NCBI GenBank assembly: GCA_003486025.1
Contig: DNHA01000107.1
Span: 1-12,903 of the forward strand
Source: Micrococcaceae bacterium
Lineage (GTDB): Bacteria; Actinomycetota; Actinomycetes; Actinomycetales; Micrococcaceae
Direction: 5' to 3'
Length of the DNA: 12,903 nt
This document shows, piece after piece, positions 12,717-12,903 of the stretch. Under the pieces are notes generated by a model. The model made no database searches and was not told the origin of the DNA. It worked only from the letters and a program-made list of their open reading frames with translations. Position numbers and translations under genes: made by a program. How positions within the stretch are numbered: position 1 is the first letter of the stretch; each line of letters opens with the position of its first letter.

Positions 12717-12903
12717 GCAACGCCCAAACTTCTGCCGTCTGGAAGCCGAACGACAAGTGGCTGATCGGCATCGTGCTGGCGGTGATCAACTTCTGGCTCT
12801 TCGCCCAGACGCTGCTCAACGTGATCCCGGGCATCCAGGGGGAGCTGGGCATCGAGCGCACCATCGGCAACCTGGCGGTGTCGATCACCTCGCTGTTCTC
12901 CGG
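12713..12903 (+). CDS. MFS transporter, NorB/DHA2-like (N-terminal part, cut by window edge)
   Basis: The first 63 codons of a gene that runs off the right edge. It reads MSNAQTSAVWKPNDKWLIGI from GTG 12713, and the first membrane helix spans about residues 17-38 (WLIGIVLAVINFWLFAQTLL). Then NVIPGIQGELGIERTIGNLA and a second helix beginning VSITSLFS follow. The pattern GIVLxVxxFWLFAQxLxNVxP and the AVSITxLFSG segment closely resemble the start of staphylococcal NorB, a 14-helix multidrug exporter, as I remember it. The 4-bp GTGA overlap with the M20 stop decides the start. Whether it exports a drug or moves the hydrolase's substrate or product cannot be told from the fragment. Confidence 0.82.
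   Translation, partial: MSNAQTSAVWKPNDKWLIGIVLAVINFWLFAQTLLNVIPGIQGELGIERTIGNLAVSITSLFS

Overview
The window looks like chromosomal DNA of a moderately high-GC actinobacterium, most likely Micrococcaceae (Arthrobacter/Glutamicibacter-like). Reasons: the protein sequences themselves, actinobacterial-style GTG starts and apparently leaderless promoters, a 13E12-type DUF222/HNH gene, and the pheA - membrane-anchored lipid kinase - serS - HAD block I associate with that family (memory, not a search). No tRNA, rRNA, CRISPR array, transposase or prophage gene was seen. Coding density is high and no gene-free stretch exceeds about 120 bp.

Layout, left to right. A 5' fragment of phosphoglucomutase (pgm) runs off the left edge on the minus strand. 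Divergent from it is a small DUF4190 membrane protein. Next is a two-gene unit of a DUF2975 membrane protein and a YozG-type XRE regulator, behind a promoter that carries two near-palindromic 13-mers. It converges on a POT-family di/tripeptide transporter (minus), which lies downstream of an amidase-signature hydrolase on the same strand. Divergent from the amidase is a coupled pair: a single-domain rhodanese whose stop overlaps the start of prephenate dehydratase (pheA). pheA collides tail to tail, by overlapping stop codons, with a membrane-anchored diacylglycerol-kinase-like lipid kinase. That kinase is divergent from serS, which ends in a textbook terminator. A Cof-type HAD phosphatase follows and abuts, stop to stop, a minus-strand DUF222/HNH protein. 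Upstream of that is an uncharacterised protein with a C-terminal helix-turn-helix. The right end holds an M20 metallo-amidohydrolase whose stop overlaps the start of a NorB-like MFS transporter, cut by the right edge.

Functionally the core is housekeeping: glucose-phosphate interconversion, phenylalanine synthesis, seryl-tRNA charging and lipid phosphorylation. Around it are accessory nutrient or detoxification units: amidase with peptide transporter, and M20 hydrolase with MFS. No large unknown system is visible. The most interesting signals are regulatory: (i) a LexA/SOS-like 16-mer over the -35 of the DUF222/HNH gene; (ii) the twin operator in front of the DUF2975/YozG pair; (iii) a recurring promoter geometry in which the -10 hexamer lies 6-8 nt before the start codon, implying leaderless mRNAs for serS, the HNH gene, the HTH gene and the DUF4190 gene. 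Family assignments rest on motif recognition by eye; promoter and operator calls are by eye and unscored.
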